Origin: Duganella sp. BuS-21
GTDB lineage: Bacteria; Pseudomonadota; Gammaproteobacteria; Burkholderiales; Burkholderiaceae_D
Assembly (NCBI GenBank): GCA_041874725.1
Contig: CP097466.1
Location: 2,790,001-2,854,000, forward strand
DNA: 64,000 bases
Reading direction: 5' to 3'
Shown here in pieces: positions 1 through 8,693 of the stretch. The notes beneath the pieces are model-generated. The model was not told the origin of the DNA. It made no database searches and saw only the letters and a program-made list of their open reading frames with translations. The stretch's first letter is position 1. Every line of letters begins with the position of its first letter. The translations under genes and the position numbers were made by a program.

Positions 1-609
1 GCGCCCACGGGCACGCCCGCCAAGCGCTACGGCGGCGTGTGCCTGCCGCTGGCCGGCGAAACCGAAAGCGGCGACGCCTGGGCGGTGGCGCATCCGGGCA
101 AGCACATCACGCTGATGATGGCCGACGGCCTCGGCCACGGCCCGGAGGCGGCCAAGGCCGCCGCCGCCGCGCTGCGGACGCTGTCCGCCGTGCCCCAGCA
201 GGCGCCGCAGACGCTGACCGCCAGCTGCCACGAGGCCTTGCGGCCGACGCGCGGCGCGGCGCTGGCGATCGCCACCCTCGATCCGGTGGCGCAGCAGCTC
301 AGTTTTGCCGGGGTCGGCAATATCAGCGCCAGCATTTACGCCGATGGCGTGCGGCGCCAGCTGATGTCGTACAACGGCATCGTCGGCCACAATATGCGCA
401 CCGTCCGGGAGCTGCAGTTTCCCTGCCCGGCCGGCGCCCTGGTGCTGCTGGCCAGCGACGGTATCACCACCCAGTGGGACTTCAACCAGTATCCGGGCCT
501 GGCGGCGCGCGCGCCGGCCATCATTGCCGCCGTGCTGCTGCGCGATCACAGCCGTGGCCGCGACGACGCCAGCGTGCTGGTGGCGGTCATGCCTGGGAGC
601 GAGGAATGA
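1..609 (+). CDS. SpoIIE/PP2C-type serine phosphatase (RsbX-like), 5' partial
   Basis: The reading frame is open from base 1, so the N-terminus lies outside the window. The visible part, about 200 residues, looks like the SpoIIE/PP2C-family phosphatases of partner-switching (Rsb) systems. It shows a metal-binding type motif MMADGLGHGPEA and, near the end, LLASDGITTQW followed by a GRDDASVLVAV ending, which are the conserved acidic blocks of this fold. Such enzymes dephosphorylate anti-sigma antagonists or act in stress-signalling modules. Its stop overlaps the next gene's ATG (ATGA), and that gene starts with an RsbT-like ATPase-type region, so the two are probably co-translated parts of one signalling cassette. 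The family assignment is good; the in vivo substrate is unknown. Confidence 0.8.
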   Translation, partial: APTGTPAKRYGGVCLPLAGETESGDAWAVAHPGKHITLMMADGLGHGPEAAKAAAAALRTLSAVPQQAPQTLTASCHEALRPTRGAALAIATLDPVAQQLSFAGVGNISASIYADGVRRQLMSYNGIVGHNMRTVRELQFPCPAGALVLLASDGITTQWDFNQYPGLAARAPAIIAAVLLRDHSRGRDDASVLVAVMPGSEE

Positions 610-1934
610 GCCTCACCCGACTGCTTCAGGTCGGCATCGACAGCGCGCCGGACGTGGTGGCGGTGCGCCAGCGCGCGCGCCAGATCGCCGGCATGCTCAA
701 CTTCGGCGTGCAGGACCAGGTGCGCATCGCCACCGCCGTGTCGGAAGTGGCGCGCTGCGCCTACGGCCGGCTGAGCGGCGGGCGGGCCACCTTTGCGGTG
801 AATTTGCTGCACCAGCCGCAGCAGTTGCGCGTGACCATCAGCGCCGACCACGCAGCCCGCCCACCGGTCGTCAGCGACGCTGCCGATGGCGTCGCGCAGC
901 TCGATGCCGCGCTGGTGACCGCGCAGCGCCTGATGGACGAGTGCCATATCGTCAGCGCCAGCGCGGACGCCCTCAATGTGGTCATGAACAAAACGCTGCC
1001 GGCGCCGCTGAACCCGGAAGCGCGCGAGCTGGCGCAGATCGGCGCCAAGCTGGCCGCCATGCCGGTGCAAAGCACTTATACCGAGATGGAACGCCAGAAT
1101 CGTGAGCTGGCGCAGGCGCTGGCCGAGCTGCGCGAGCGCCAGGACGACCTGCTGGCGCTGGCGCGCGAGCTGGAAGACACCAACCGTGGCGTGGTGGCGC
1201 TGTATGCCGAAATCGAGGAAAAGGCCGAGCGCCTGCGCAAGGCCGATGAAATGAAGTCGCGCTTTCTGTCCAACACCAGCCACGAGCTGCGCACGCCGCT
1301 CAGTTCGATCCGCGCGCTCACCACGCTGCTGCTCGACCGCATGGACGGTCCGCTGACCGAGGAACAGGAGCGCCAGGTGCAGTTCATTTCCAGCGCCGCC
1401 GGCGACTTGTCGGAGCTGGTCAACGACCTGCTGGACCTGGCCAAGATCGAAGCAGGCAAGGTCGAGGTGAACCGGGCGCCGATCAATATCGGCGAGATGT
1501 TCAGCGCCCTGAAAGGCATGTTGCGGCCGCTGACGCGCGACTCCACGGTGGAACTGGTGTTTGTCGAACCGCGCCCGACCGAGCTGATCTCGGACGAGGG
1601 CAAGGTCACGCAGGTGCTGCGCAACTTCATCTCCAACGCGCTCAAGTTCACCGAGCATGGACAGGTGGTGGTCGAGTTGCTGCATGAGACCGAGGGCAGC
1701 GTGACGCTGGCCGTCACCGATAGCGGGATCGGCATCAGTCCCGACAACCAACAACTGATTTTCGAGGAGTTCAGCCAGATCGAACACCCGTTGCAGCGCC
1801 GCGCCAAGGGCACCGGGCTGGGCCTGCCGCTGTGTCGCAAGCTGGCCACGCTGCTGGGCGGCACGGTTGAAGTCTGCAGCGCCGAAGGGCAGGGGTCGAC
1901 GTTCTACCTGCGGCTTCCCGCTGTCTCCTCATGA
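606..1934 (+). CDS. Sensor histidine kinase with N-terminal RsbT-like region
   Basis: A 442-residue cytosolic histidine kinase; no membrane segment is seen. Residues 1-130 resemble an anti-sigma/RsbT-type HATPase region (VQDQVRIATAVSEVARCAYG). Residues about 155-215 form a coiled coil. The HisKA dimerisation/phosphoacceptor region carries the H-box SHELRTPLSS. The catalytic HATPase domain shows an N-box (RNFISNALKFTEHG), G1 (VTDSGIGIS) and G2 (GTGLGLPLCRKL). The ATG overlaps the upstream phosphatase stop and the gene's own stop overlaps the next ATG, so three genes are coupled. The expected role is autophosphorylation and transfer to the downstream receiver-containing protein. The signal is not evident from the sequence. 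Confidence 0.88.
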   Translation: MSLTRLLQVGIDSAPDVVAVRQRARQIAGMLNFGVQDQVRIATAVSEVARCAYGRLSGGRATFAVNLLHQPQQLRVTISADHAARPPVVSDAADGVAQLDAALVTAQRLMDECHIVSASADALNVVMNKTLPAPLNPEARELAQIGAKLAAMPVQSTYTEMERQNRELAQALAELRERQDDLLALARELEDTNRGVVALYAEIEEKAERLRKADEMKSRFLSNTSHELRTPLSSIRALTTLLLDRMDGPLTEEQERQVQFISSAAGDLSELVNDLLDLAKIEAGKVEVNRAPINIGEMFSALKGMLRPLTRDSTVELVFVEPRPTELISDEGKVTQVLRNFISNALKFTEHGQVVVELLHETEGSVTLAVTDSGIGISPDNQQLIFEEFSQIEHPLQRRAKGTGLGLPLCRKLATLLGGTVEVCSAEGQGSTFYLRLPAVSS

Positions 1935-3829
1935 ATAAGGATGCCGTCATGGACAATAGCTCTATCCTGATCCTGAATGTCGACGATAACGACGGTGCGC
2001 GTTACGTCAAGTCCCGCATCCTGCAAAGCGCCGGCTTTCAGGTGATCGAAGCGGCCAACGGCACCGACGGCCTCGATCTGGCGCGCAAGCGTAGTCCGGC
2101 GCTGGTGCTGCTGGACGTCAAGCTACCCGACATCAGCGGCATCGAGGTGTGCCGTCGCATCAAGAGCGATGTCTCGACCGCCGCCGTGCTGGTGTTGCAG
2201 ACCTCGGCCGCGCTGATCGGCCGCGACGACAAGATCCGCGGCCTCGACGGCGGCGCCGACAACTACCTGGCGGCGCCGATCGAAGCCGACGAGCTGATCG
2301 CCAACGTCAACGCACTGCTGCGCCTGCAGCGCACCCAGGCCGAGTTGCGCAACAGCGAAGAGCGCTTCCGCCAATTGACTGAAAACATCGGCGACGTGTT
2401 CTGGATGTTCGGCATCGGCGAACGCCAGTTGCTGTACGCCAGCCCCGCCTACGAACAGCTGTTCGGCCGGCCGTTGGCGCAGTTGCAGCAGAGCCCGGAC
2501 GACTGGCTGCTCGCCGTCCACGCGGACGACCGCGCCTTGGTGCTGGCCGACTGGAGCGAGTTCCTCAACAACGGCCACTACGACCAGGAGTTTCGTCTGG
2601 GCCAGGACGACGCTGTGCGCTGGGTGCGCGACCGTGCCTTCCTGGTGCGCGACGACCAGCAGCAGCCTTATCGCATCGCCCGCATCACCAGCGACATCAG
2701 CGAACGCAAGACCATGGAAGGGCTGCTGCGCACGGCGGACGAGCACAAGAACGATTTCCTGGCGACCCTGGCGCACGAGCTGCGTAACCCGCTGAGTCCG
2801 ATCCGCAGCGCCGTCACGCTGATGAACACCATCCCGCCGACCCAGACCGAGGTGCACCAGCGCGCGCGCGACGTGATCCTGCGCCAGGTCGGCCACCTGA
2901 CCCACCTGGTGGACGACCTGCTGGACGTGGCCCGCATTTCTCAAGGCAAGCTGACGCTGCGCCGGCAGGACATCGAACTGCACGCGGTGGTCGAGCCGGC
3001 CGTGGAAACGGTCAAGGCGCTGATGGAGGCGCGCCACCACACATTGGTGCTGGACCTGCCGCCGGCGCCGGTATGGCTGCACGGCGATCCGGTGCGGCTG
3101 TCGCAGATCATCGGCAACCTGCTGCACAACGCCGCCAAGTTCACCGATCCCGGCGGCCGCATCGGCGTCACCGTCACCGTGCCGCAGGCCGACCGCATCC
3201 GCATTGCCGTCAGCGACGACGGCATCGGCATCACCTCGTACAACCTGGCGCGCATCTTCGACATGTTCGCACAGGGTGCATCCACCCGCGACCGCGTACA
3301 CGACGGCCTGGGCATCGGCCTGTCGCTGGTGTCGCGGCTGGTGGAAATGCATGGCGGCACGGTGGAGGTGACCAGCGAGGGCATCGGCAAGGGCAGCACC
3401 TTCGTGGTCGAATTCCCGCTGCAGCAGCCGGTGACGATAACGCCAGCGGCGCTGGTCGAGCCGCCGCCGCTGGTCCACCAGCGCCTGCTGCTGGTGGACG
3501 ACAATGTCGATTCGGTCAGCGTGATGGCGGAACTGCTGTCGCTGATGGGCCACGAGGTGGTCACCGCCAACAACGCCGAGGATGCATTGCAGCTGGCGCG
3601 CTTGCAGCTGCCGGCCACCATCGTGCTGGACCTGGGCCTGCCAGGCACGGACGGTTACGCGCTGGCGCGCATGCTGCGCGCCGAACCGGCGTTCGCCCAC
3701 ACCCGCCTGATCGCCCACACCGGCTACGGCTCGGACCAGGACCGTGAACGCAGCCGCGAGGCGGGCTTCGATTTTCATCTGGTCAAGCCGGCCAAGTTCG
3801 ACGACCTTGAGCGCGCGCTGCGGCTTTAG
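1931..3829 (+). CDS. Hybrid sensor kinase/response regulator (REC-PAS-HisKA-HATPase-REC)
   Basis: A 632-residue multidomain signalling protein. It has an N-terminal receiver domain (LVLLDVKLPDISG phosphoacceptor block), a PAS domain (about residues 145-265, ENIGDVFWMFG), a HisKA domain with H-box LAHELRNPLSPIR, an HATPase domain (N-box NLLHNAAKFTD; G1 VSDDGIGI; G2 LGIGLSLVSRL) and a C-terminal receiver (LLLVDDN ... IVLDLGLPGTDGY ... HLVKPAKFD). It is soluble. The start ATG overlaps the preceding kinase stop. A second ATG 18 bases downstream is possible. It most likely completes a phosphorelay with the upstream kinase. The output is unknown because no DNA-binding domain is present. Confidence 0.88.
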   Translation: MNKDAVMDNSSILILNVDDNDGARYVKSRILQSAGFQVIEAANGTDGLDLARKRSPALVLLDVKLPDISGIEVCRRIKSDVSTAAVLVLQTSAALIGRDDKIRGLDGGADNYLAAPIEADELIANVNALLRLQRTQAELRNSEERFRQLTENIGDVFWMFGIGERQLLYASPAYEQLFGRPLAQLQQSPDDWLLAVHADDRALVLADWSEFLNNGHYDQEFRLGQDDAVRWVRDRAFLVRDDQQQPYRIARITSDISERKTMEGLLRTADEHKNDFLATLAHELRNPLSPIRSAVTLMNTIPPTQTEVHQRARDVILRQVGHLTHLVDDLLDVARISQGKLTLRRQDIELHAVVEPAVETVKALMEARHHTLVLDLPPAPVWLHGDPVRLSQIIGNLLHNAAKFTDPGGRIGVTVTVPQADRIRIAVSDDGIGITSYNLARIFDMFAQGASTRDRVHDGLGIGLSLVSRLVEMHGGTVEVTSEGIGKGSTFVVEFPLQQPVTITPAALVEPPPLVHQRLLLVDDNVDSVSVMAELLSLMGHEVVTANNAEDALQLARLQLPATIVLDLGLPGTDGYALARMLRAEPAFAHTRLIAHTGYGSDQDRERSREAGFDFHLVKPAKFDDLERALRL

Positions 3830-4539
3830 GCGCGGTTGAGCAGGCGGCGCAGCGTCAGCGCGTTGATGATGGCCGCGCCGGACGCTGTGTTGTCGAAGAT
3901 GCACCAGCCGCCGCGCTGCGCCAGCCATGCGGCCACCTCGCGCAGATAAGTTTCCTCGTAAGACGAGTAGTACATGCGCGGGCTGCCGTGCAGGCGGACA
4001 TAGGCGCTGCCGGTGGTGGCCACATACGGCCCCGGCACCCCGGCCGGCGGATCGGCGATCACGCGCGTGATGTGATGCGCCTGCAGCAGGGCGGTGGCTT
4101 CGTCGCCGAACCAGCTGCCGTGGCGCGCTTCGCAGGCCAGCATGCAAGCATAGCGCTCGCGCAGTTGCCGCAACACGCGTTCCGCCACCGGCGCGTCCAG
4201 TTTCAGGCTGGGCGGCAGCTGGATCAGCAGGCAGCCGAGTTTTTCTCCCAGCGCGCCGACCTGGGCGCCGAACTGGTCCAGCGCGCTTTCGGCGTCGTGC
4301 AGGCGCTGGTCGTGCGTGATGCTGCGCGGCAGCTTGACGGCGAAGCGGAAGTCGTCCGGCACGCTGGCGGCCCAGCGGGCATAGGTCTCGGGCTGGTGTG
4401 GGCGGTAGAACGACGAGTTGATTTCCACCGTGTTGAACACGGCGGCATAGCGTTCCAGATGGCTGCCGTCGGCGGCGAACTGGGGCGACGCCTCGCGGCT
4501 GATGGTCCAACCGGCGCAGCCTGTTTTTGTCGTGGTCAT
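3826..4539 (-). CDS. DUF72 domain-containing protein
   Basis: A 237-residue protein of the DUF72 (YecE-like) family. It shows the family opening GCAGWTISREA, the segment YAAVFNTVEINSSFYRPH, the block FRFAVKLPRSITH and the C-terminal YVRLHGSPRMYYSSYE. The fold is a TIM barrel and the biochemical function is not established. It is convergent with the kinase operon, with stop codons 4 bases overlapped. A divergent lipoprotein gene starts about 40 bases upstream, so the two share a short promoter region. Confidence 0.85.
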   Translation of the reverse strand: MTTTKTGCAGWTISREASPQFAADGSHLERYAAVFNTVEINSSFYRPHQPETYARWAASVPDDFRFAVKLPRSITHDQRLHDAESALDQFGAQVGALGEKLGCLLIQLPPSLKLDAPVAERVLRQLRERYACMLACEARHGSWFGDEATALLQAHHITRVIADPPAGVPGPYVATTGSAYVRLHGSPRMYYSSYEETYLREVAAWLAQRGGWCIFDNTASGAAIINALTLRRLLNRA

Positions 4540-4576
4540 ATAATGCGATGTTCCGTCAGTTGGAAGGATGTGCCGA

Positions 4577-5146
4577 ATGAATCTTAAACGTTACTTGAAA
4601 TCCGCCGCGCCGCTGATGTTTGCCGCGCTGATCGCCGGTCTGCTGAGCGGCTGCGCCGGGCTGATCGGCCCGCGCCAGGTGGCGTTGCCGCAGGAGCGGC
4701 TGCAGACCAGCCTGGAGCGCAAGTTTCCGCTGCATCAGCGCGCATTGGGCGTGTTCGAGGTGGAGCTGAGCCACCCGCGCCTGGCCATCCTGCCGGAAAG
4801 CGACCGGGTCTCGCTGGCGATCGACCTGGCCGTGACCCCGCTGCTGGCGCGCCAGTCCTGGCATGGCAGCATGCTGGTGTCCGGCCGGCTGCGGGTGGAC
4901 AGCGCCAACAATGCGGTCTACATCGCCGACGCCCACGTCGACCGCTTCATTCTCGACAATATCGACGAAGGCAAGCAGAACCAGTTCGCCAGCGTGGCCA
5001 ACCTGCTCAGCGACAAGGTGATCCGCGACTTGCCGGTGCATACCTTCCGCCCGGAGGAGTTGCGTTACGCCGGCGTGCAGTTCGTGCTGACCGGTATCGA
5101 TACCCGTCCCGGCGGGCTGGTGGCGAAGCTGCAGCCGGCGCAATAA
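4577..5146 (+). CDS. DUF1439 family lipoprotein
   Basis: A 189-residue predicted outer- or inner-membrane lipoprotein. The N-terminus is basic (MNLKRYLKSA), followed by a hydrophobic stretch and a lipobox ending LLSGC. The mature part (FPLHQRALGVFEVELSHPRLAILPESDRV ... VPDRFILDNI-like block) matches the DUF1439 family (YceB-like), whose fold suggests a lipid- or hydrophobic-ligand pocket. I chose the ATG at 4577 over one at 4568 because GGAAGG lies at a better spacing and the signal peptide then starts cleanly. The gene is monocistronic in appearance. Function unknown. Confidence 0.8.
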   Translation: MNLKRYLKSAAPLMFAALIAGLLSGCAGLIGPRQVALPQERLQTSLERKFPLHQRALGVFEVELSHPRLAILPESDRVSLAIDLAVTPLLARQSWHGSMLVSGRLRVDSANNAVYIADAHVDRFILDNIDEGKQNQFASVANLLSDKVIRDLPVHTFRPEELRYAGVQFVLTGIDTRPGGLVAKLQPAQ

Positions 5147-5273
5147 CTTTTCGCGCCGTTGGGCGGCATTTCGCGCCGCGCCGGCGCATTTCGTCGCATG
5201 ACGATTCGGACCGGCTGCCTGGCGGGCATAGTGGCTACATCGAAACTTAATAACGCCACCCAAGGAGCTCATC

Positions 5274-5783
5274 ATGATCGGCCAAATCCTCTCGCACACT
5301 CCCGTCTACGTCTGGGCCTTGCTGGCCTTCCTGGTGTATCGCGGCTATCTGGCCAGCCAGGATCGCCAAGTCTCGCTGCAGAAAATGGCGGTGATCCCGG
5401 CCGTGATGCTGGTGCTGGCGCTGACCAGCATCAACACCCACGGCGCGCTGGGTGAAGCGGTATGGGCCGCCTGGGCCGCCGGCATGGCGGTCGCCGTGGC
5501 GCTGATCCTGGCCTTGAGCAAAAGCGAGATCGTGGTCGACCGCGCCAACGGCACCATCTTCCAGCGCGGCAGCTGGGCGCCGCTGATGCTGATGATGGCC
5601 ATATTCGTGACCAAATATTTTGTCGGCGTGTTGTCGGCCATGCATCCCGAAATGGTGCACGGCGTCGGCTTCTCGCTGGGTGTGACCACCTTGTACGGCC
5701 TGTTCAACGGCGTCTTCCTCGGCCGCCTGGCCCGCAACGCCGCAGCGTATCTGCGTCAGCCTGCGGTCGTGGCCGCCTTGTGA
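5274..5783 (+). CDS. DUF6622-like four-helix inner-membrane protein
   Basis: A 169-residue integral membrane protein with about five hydrophobic segments. The N-terminal block MIGQILSHTPVYVWALLAFLVYRG is typical of a small family seen in beta- and gamma-proteobacteria (DUF6622 by memory). A short soluble loop carries ...ASQDRQVSLQK... and the rest is hydrophobic (VIPAVMLVLAL; AVALILALSK; FVTKYFVGVLSA). AAGGAG precedes the ATG by a good spacing. No catalytic motif is visible and the function is unknown. Confidence 0.7.
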   Translation: MIGQILSHTPVYVWALLAFLVYRGYLASQDRQVSLQKMAVIPAVMLVLALTSINTHGALGEAVWAAWAAGMAVAVALILALSKSEIVVDRANGTIFQRGSWAPLMLMMAIFVTKYFVGVLSAMHPEMVHGVGFSLGVTTLYGLFNGVFLGRLARNAAAYLRQPAVVAAL

Positions 5784-5799
5784 TGCGGGGCCATAGCTT

Positions 5800-5827
5800 C
5801 TACAATCTGGGTTCATTTTGATTGTAG
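5800..5827. promoter_or_regulatory. Perfect 8-bp inverted repeat before the TPR membrane gene
   Basis: CTACAATC (5800-5807) is repeated inverted as GATTGTAG (5820-5827) with a 12-base spacer. It lies 9 bases before the ATG at 5837. It could be an operator or a leader hairpin; the left arm also contains a TACAAT -10-like hexamer. No run of T follows the stem, so it is not a typical terminator. Confidence 0.35.
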
Positions 5828-5836
5828 AGGCAGGTC

Positions 5837-6586
5837 ATGGAAATTTTTGGGATCGGATTGCACGTGTTGGTGGCGATTTTCTTCGCCATTCACGCCATCC
5901 GCAGCGGTCAGCAGTTGTACTGGGTGGTGATTCTGTTCCTGTTCCCCGGCCTGGGTAGCATCGTGTACTTCTTTGCCATTTATCTGCCGAATTCGAAAAT
6001 TCAGCACGGCGCCCGCAAGGCCGTCAGCGTTGCCGCCAAGACCCTCGACCCGGGCCGCGAACTGCGCGCAGCGCGCGACGCCTACGACTTCACACCCACC
6101 GCCCAGAACCAGATGCGCCTGGCCACCGCCTTGCTGGCGGCCGGCGACGCGGAAGAGGCCGCCGCCACCTACGAAGCCTGCCTGCAAGGCCCGTTCTCCG
6201 GCGACCTCGATATCCGTTACGGCGCGGCGCAGGCCACGCTGGCTTGCGGTCGCGCGGCGGCGGCGGTGACTCACCTGCAAACCATCCGCGCCAGCGACGA
6301 CAAGTTCCGCGCCGAGCAGGTGTCGCTGCTGCTGGCGCAGGCGCTGGCGGCAGCCGGGCGGCAGGAGGAGGCGCGCGCCGAGTTCGAGCACGCGCTGAGC
6401 CGCTACAACAGCTTCACCGTGCAGGCTGAGTTTGCGATCTGGGCGGCCGGCGTCGGCGATGCCGACCGGGCGCGCCAGTTGCACGTGGAATTGCAGCGCA
6501 CCATGGAACGCTGGGCACGCCACACGCGCGACCTCAACCAGCAGCTGGTGCGTCGCCTGAACACGGCGATGGCGTCGCTGCGTTGA
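5837..6586 (+). CDS. Membrane-anchored tetratricopeptide protein
   Basis: A 249-residue protein with two N-terminal hydrophobic helices (residues 1-18 and 28-50). Their pattern, YWVVILFLFPGLGSIVYFF, resembles a phospholipase-D-nuclease N-terminal (PLDc_N-like) hairpin. A helical region of TPR type follows: NQMRLATALLAAGDAEEAAATYEACL, IRYGAAQATLACGRAAAAVTHLQ, VSLLLAQALAAAGRQEEARAEFEHAL. Such proteins act as scaffolds at the inner membrane. No enzymatic residues are seen, and the neighbours give no pathway link. Confidence 0.7.
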   Translation: MEIFGIGLHVLVAIFFAIHAIRSGQQLYWVVILFLFPGLGSIVYFFAIYLPNSKIQHGARKAVSVAAKTLDPGRELRAARDAYDFTPTAQNQMRLATALLAAGDAEEAAATYEACLQGPFSGDLDIRYGAAQATLACGRAAAAVTHLQTIRASDDKFRAEQVSLLLAQALAAAGRQEEARAEFEHALSRYNSFTVQAEFAIWAAGVGDADRARQLHVELQRTMERWARHTRDLNQQLVRRLNTAMASLR

Positions 6587-6602
6587 ATTTCGCTGCGCCT
6601 GC

Positions 6603-7403
6603 TTATTTGCCTGGCTTGCTGTAGCCGGGATTGCGCATGCCGCCGGTGGCGGCGATGGCCTGGTTGATCTTGTTCATGGTCTCTTGCGGCACGTCGCGGC
6701 TGCAGACGATGTAGCGCCGCACGCCGGGCGGCATGTCCGCCAGGTCGTGGCGCACGATGGACTGGCCCGGCTTGTGCTGCTGCCGGAAGTAGTCCCAATC
6801 CTCGCGGTCGACAAACATATAGGAAGCGCGGCCCACGCCCAGCATGCGGATCATCTGCGTGGTTTCCACCGTGCGGCTCATGATTTTGTTCTTGCCGGCG
6901 CGGATCATGGGATCGAGCACCGGGCCGTAGGATACGCCTTCGATCACGCCCAGCGTCAGCTCGGGGTCCGCCAGCAGCGAGACCAGCGAGGTGTGCGTTT
7001 TGACCCGTTCGACCATGCCGGCGGCGATCAGTATGGTGTGCGGCAAGTCTTCGTGGAAGGGCTGGCTGTACTGCGCCACGGCTTCGCGCTCGGGCAGGCG
7101 ATACCAGCTGATGGAGCAGTAATTGTCGGCGCCGTGCTGGAAGTTGGCCCAGATGCGCTTTTGCGGCTCGTTGACAAAGCGCACGCTCAGGCCGGCACTG
7201 TCGAACACGGTGCGGGCGCGTTCCAGCAGGAAGCCGCTGGGGAGGCTGTTTTCCATGTAGTGGTAGGGCGGCTTGTCGCGCCAGGCGACCGTCAGCGGCG
7301 GCTGTTGTGGCTGTTGCGGCTGCTGTGGCTGTGCGGCCCAGGCCGCGCCACCCAGCAGGGCGGCGCCGGTGCACAGCCCGGCAAGCAGCGCGCGCGGCGT
7401 CAC
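6603..7403 (-). CDS. Periplasmic solute-binding (SBP family 3-like) protein
   Basis: A 266-residue secreted protein. A signal peptide (MTPRALLAGLCTGAALLGGAAWA) is followed by a QPQ repeat linker and a domain like the SBP_bac_3 transporter receptors: LTVAWRDKPPYHYMENSLPSGFLLE at the start and a central FVDREDWDYF. Proteins of this kind are often orphan binding proteins encoded without an ABC transporter, as here. The start is a GTG overlapping the lpxH stop (GTGA), so the two are translationally coupled. Ligand unknown. The QPQ repeat is unusual but short. Confidence 0.72.
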   Translation of the reverse strand: MTPRALLAGLCTGAALLGGAAWAAQPQQPQQPQQPPLTVAWRDKPPYHYMENSLPSGFLLERARTVFDSAGLSVRFVNEPQKRIWANFQHGADNYCSISWYRLPEREAVAQYSQPFHEDLPHTILIAAGMVERVKTHTSLVSLLADPELTLGVIEGVSYGPVLDPMIRAGKNKIMSRTVETTQMIRMLGVGRASYMFVDREDWDYFRQQHKPGQSIVRHDLADMPPGVRRYIVCSRDVPQETMNKINQAIAATGGMRNPGYSKPGK

Positions 7404-8155
7404 GATGCGATGACCGCGCCGTTGAGGTCGTGGCGCGTGATGGCGCCATCAGCGGCGATGGCGATCCAGCCGCCGCGCGGCGGCGCCGCCTCCGGTTCCC
7501 AGTCCGGCAGCACGTAGCGGAGTTTGTCGTCGACTCGGTGCAGGGCAGGGCGATGCGTGTGGCCGTGGATCATCACCTCGGCGCCAGTCTCGGCGAACAC
7601 GTCGGCGATCGCTTGCGGCGTGACGTCCATGATCTCGTAGGATTTGCCGCTTTGTTCCTTGCGGCTGTCGGCGCGCAGGCCGGCAATGATGGCCTTGCGC
7701 TGGGCCAGCGGCATGGCCGTGAATTGCGCCTGCCAGGCCGGCTGGCGCACCATGGCGCGGAATTCCATGTATTGGGTGTCTTGCGTGCATTGAGCGTCGC
7801 CGTGCAGGACCACGACCTGGTGTCCGCCGATCTCGGCCACCCAGGTTTCGGGCAGCAGGATGGCGTTGGTGATCTCGGCAAAGCGGGCGCCGACCAGGAA
7901 GTCGCGGTTGCCGGCGATCCAGTAGATCACCACCCCGGCTTCGCTGACGGCGCGCAGCGCGGCCACGACCTGTTGATGGAAGGGATCGGTGATGTCGTCA
8001 TCGCCGGCCCAGTATTCGAACAGGTCGCCAAGCAGATACAGTTGCTGCGCGTGCCGCGCATGCCGCTCCAGAAAGTCGAAAAAGGCCTTGCTGGTGGCGG
8101 GATGCGCCGGCTGCAGATGCAGGTCAGAAATGAACAGCGCGCAGACTTCGCTCAT
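7400..8155 (-). CDS. lpxH: UDP-2,3-diacylglucosamine diphosphatase
   Basis: A 251-residue metallophosphoesterase of the LpxH family. It cleaves UDP-2,3-diacylglucosamine to lipid X and UMP in lipid A synthesis, at the cytosolic face of the inner membrane. The metal-binding blocks are present in order: ISDLHL at the N-terminus, GDLFEYWAGDD, AGNRDFLVG, VVLHGDAQC and HGHTHRPA near the C-terminus. The GDLFE.W.GDD pattern separates LpxH from other calcineurin-like enzymes. It lies just downstream of two cyclophilin genes in the same direction, an arrangement common in beta-proteobacteria. Confidence 0.93.
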   Translation of the reverse strand: MSEVCALFISDLHLQPAHPATSKAFFDFLERHARHAQQLYLLGDLFEYWAGDDDITDPFHQQVVAALRAVSEAGVVIYWIAGNRDFLVGARFAEITNAILLPETWVAEIGGHQVVVLHGDAQCTQDTQYMEFRAMVRQPAWQAQFTAMPLAQRKAIIAGLRADSRKEQSGKSYEIMDVTPQAIADVFAETGAEVMIHGHTHRPALHRVDDKLRYVLPDWEPEAAPPRGGWIAIAADGAITRHDLNGAVIAS

Positions 8156-8158
8156 AGA

Positions 8159-8650
8159 TTAGGCCAGAACGACGCTTTCGATGATGACGTCTTCCGCCGG
8201 CACGTCGGCGAACATGCCGCTGCGGGTGGTTTTGACTTTCTTGATGGCGTCCACGACTTCGGTGCCTTCAACCACTTTGCCGAACACGGCGTAGCCCCAG
8301 CCGTCCTGGCCTGGGTAGTCCAGGAAGGAGTTGTTCTTCACGTTGACGAAGAACTGGGCCGATGCCGAGTGCGGCGCCGAGGTGCGGGCCATGGCCAGGG
8401 TGTATGGCTCGTTTTTCAGGCCGTTCTTGCCTTCGTTTTCCACGGTGGTGTCGGCTGGCTTTTGCTTCATGCCTGGCTCGAAACCGCCGCCCTGGATCAT
8501 GAAACCGTCGATCACGCGGTGGAAAATGGTGTTGTTGTAGTGGCCGGCTTCCATATAGGCCAGGAAGTTGGCGACCGATTTAGGTGCTTTTTCTGCATCC
8601 AGTTCTGCGGTCATGGAGCCGAGGTTGGTCTTGATGATTACTTTGGTCAT
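8159..8650 (-). CDS. ppiB: Cytosolic peptidyl-prolyl cis-trans isomerase B (cyclophilin)
   Basis: A 163-residue single-domain cyclophilin without a signal peptide. It catalyses proline isomerisation during folding. Family blocks are clear: FHRVIDGFMIQGGGFEPG, ASAQFFVNVKNNSFLDY and FGKVVEGTEVVDAIKKV. The start at 8650 (MTKVIIKTNLG) is preferred because it begins the cyclophilin fold; an upstream in-frame start would add a non-conserved tail. It is tandem with a periplasmic paralogue just upstream and with lpxH downstream. Confidence 0.93.
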   Translation of the reverse strand: MTKVIIKTNLGSMTAELDAEKAPKSVANFLAYMEAGHYNNTIFHRVIDGFMIQGGGFEPGMKQKPADTTVENEGKNGLKNEPYTLAMARTSAPHSASAQFFVNVKNNSFLDYPGQDGWGYAVFGKVVEGTEVVDAIKKVKTTRSGMFADVPAEDVIIESVVLA

Positions 8651-8693
8651 TTTGTTATCCTGAATGGTTAAAAAGTGGAGCAAGGCCGCTATT

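Noticed and set aside
39..605. Plus-strand extension of the second kinase upstream of 606
   Set aside because: The extension is an Arg/Ala-rich shadow of the phosphatase gene. The ATG at 606 with an ATGA overlap and a sensible N-terminus is preferred.
2123..4510. Long minus-strand frame (795 codons) opposite the hybrid kinase
   Set aside because: It lies antisense to a clear kinase and a DUF72 gene, has arginine/glutamine/valine-rich shadow composition typical of high-GC antisense frames, and shows no domain.
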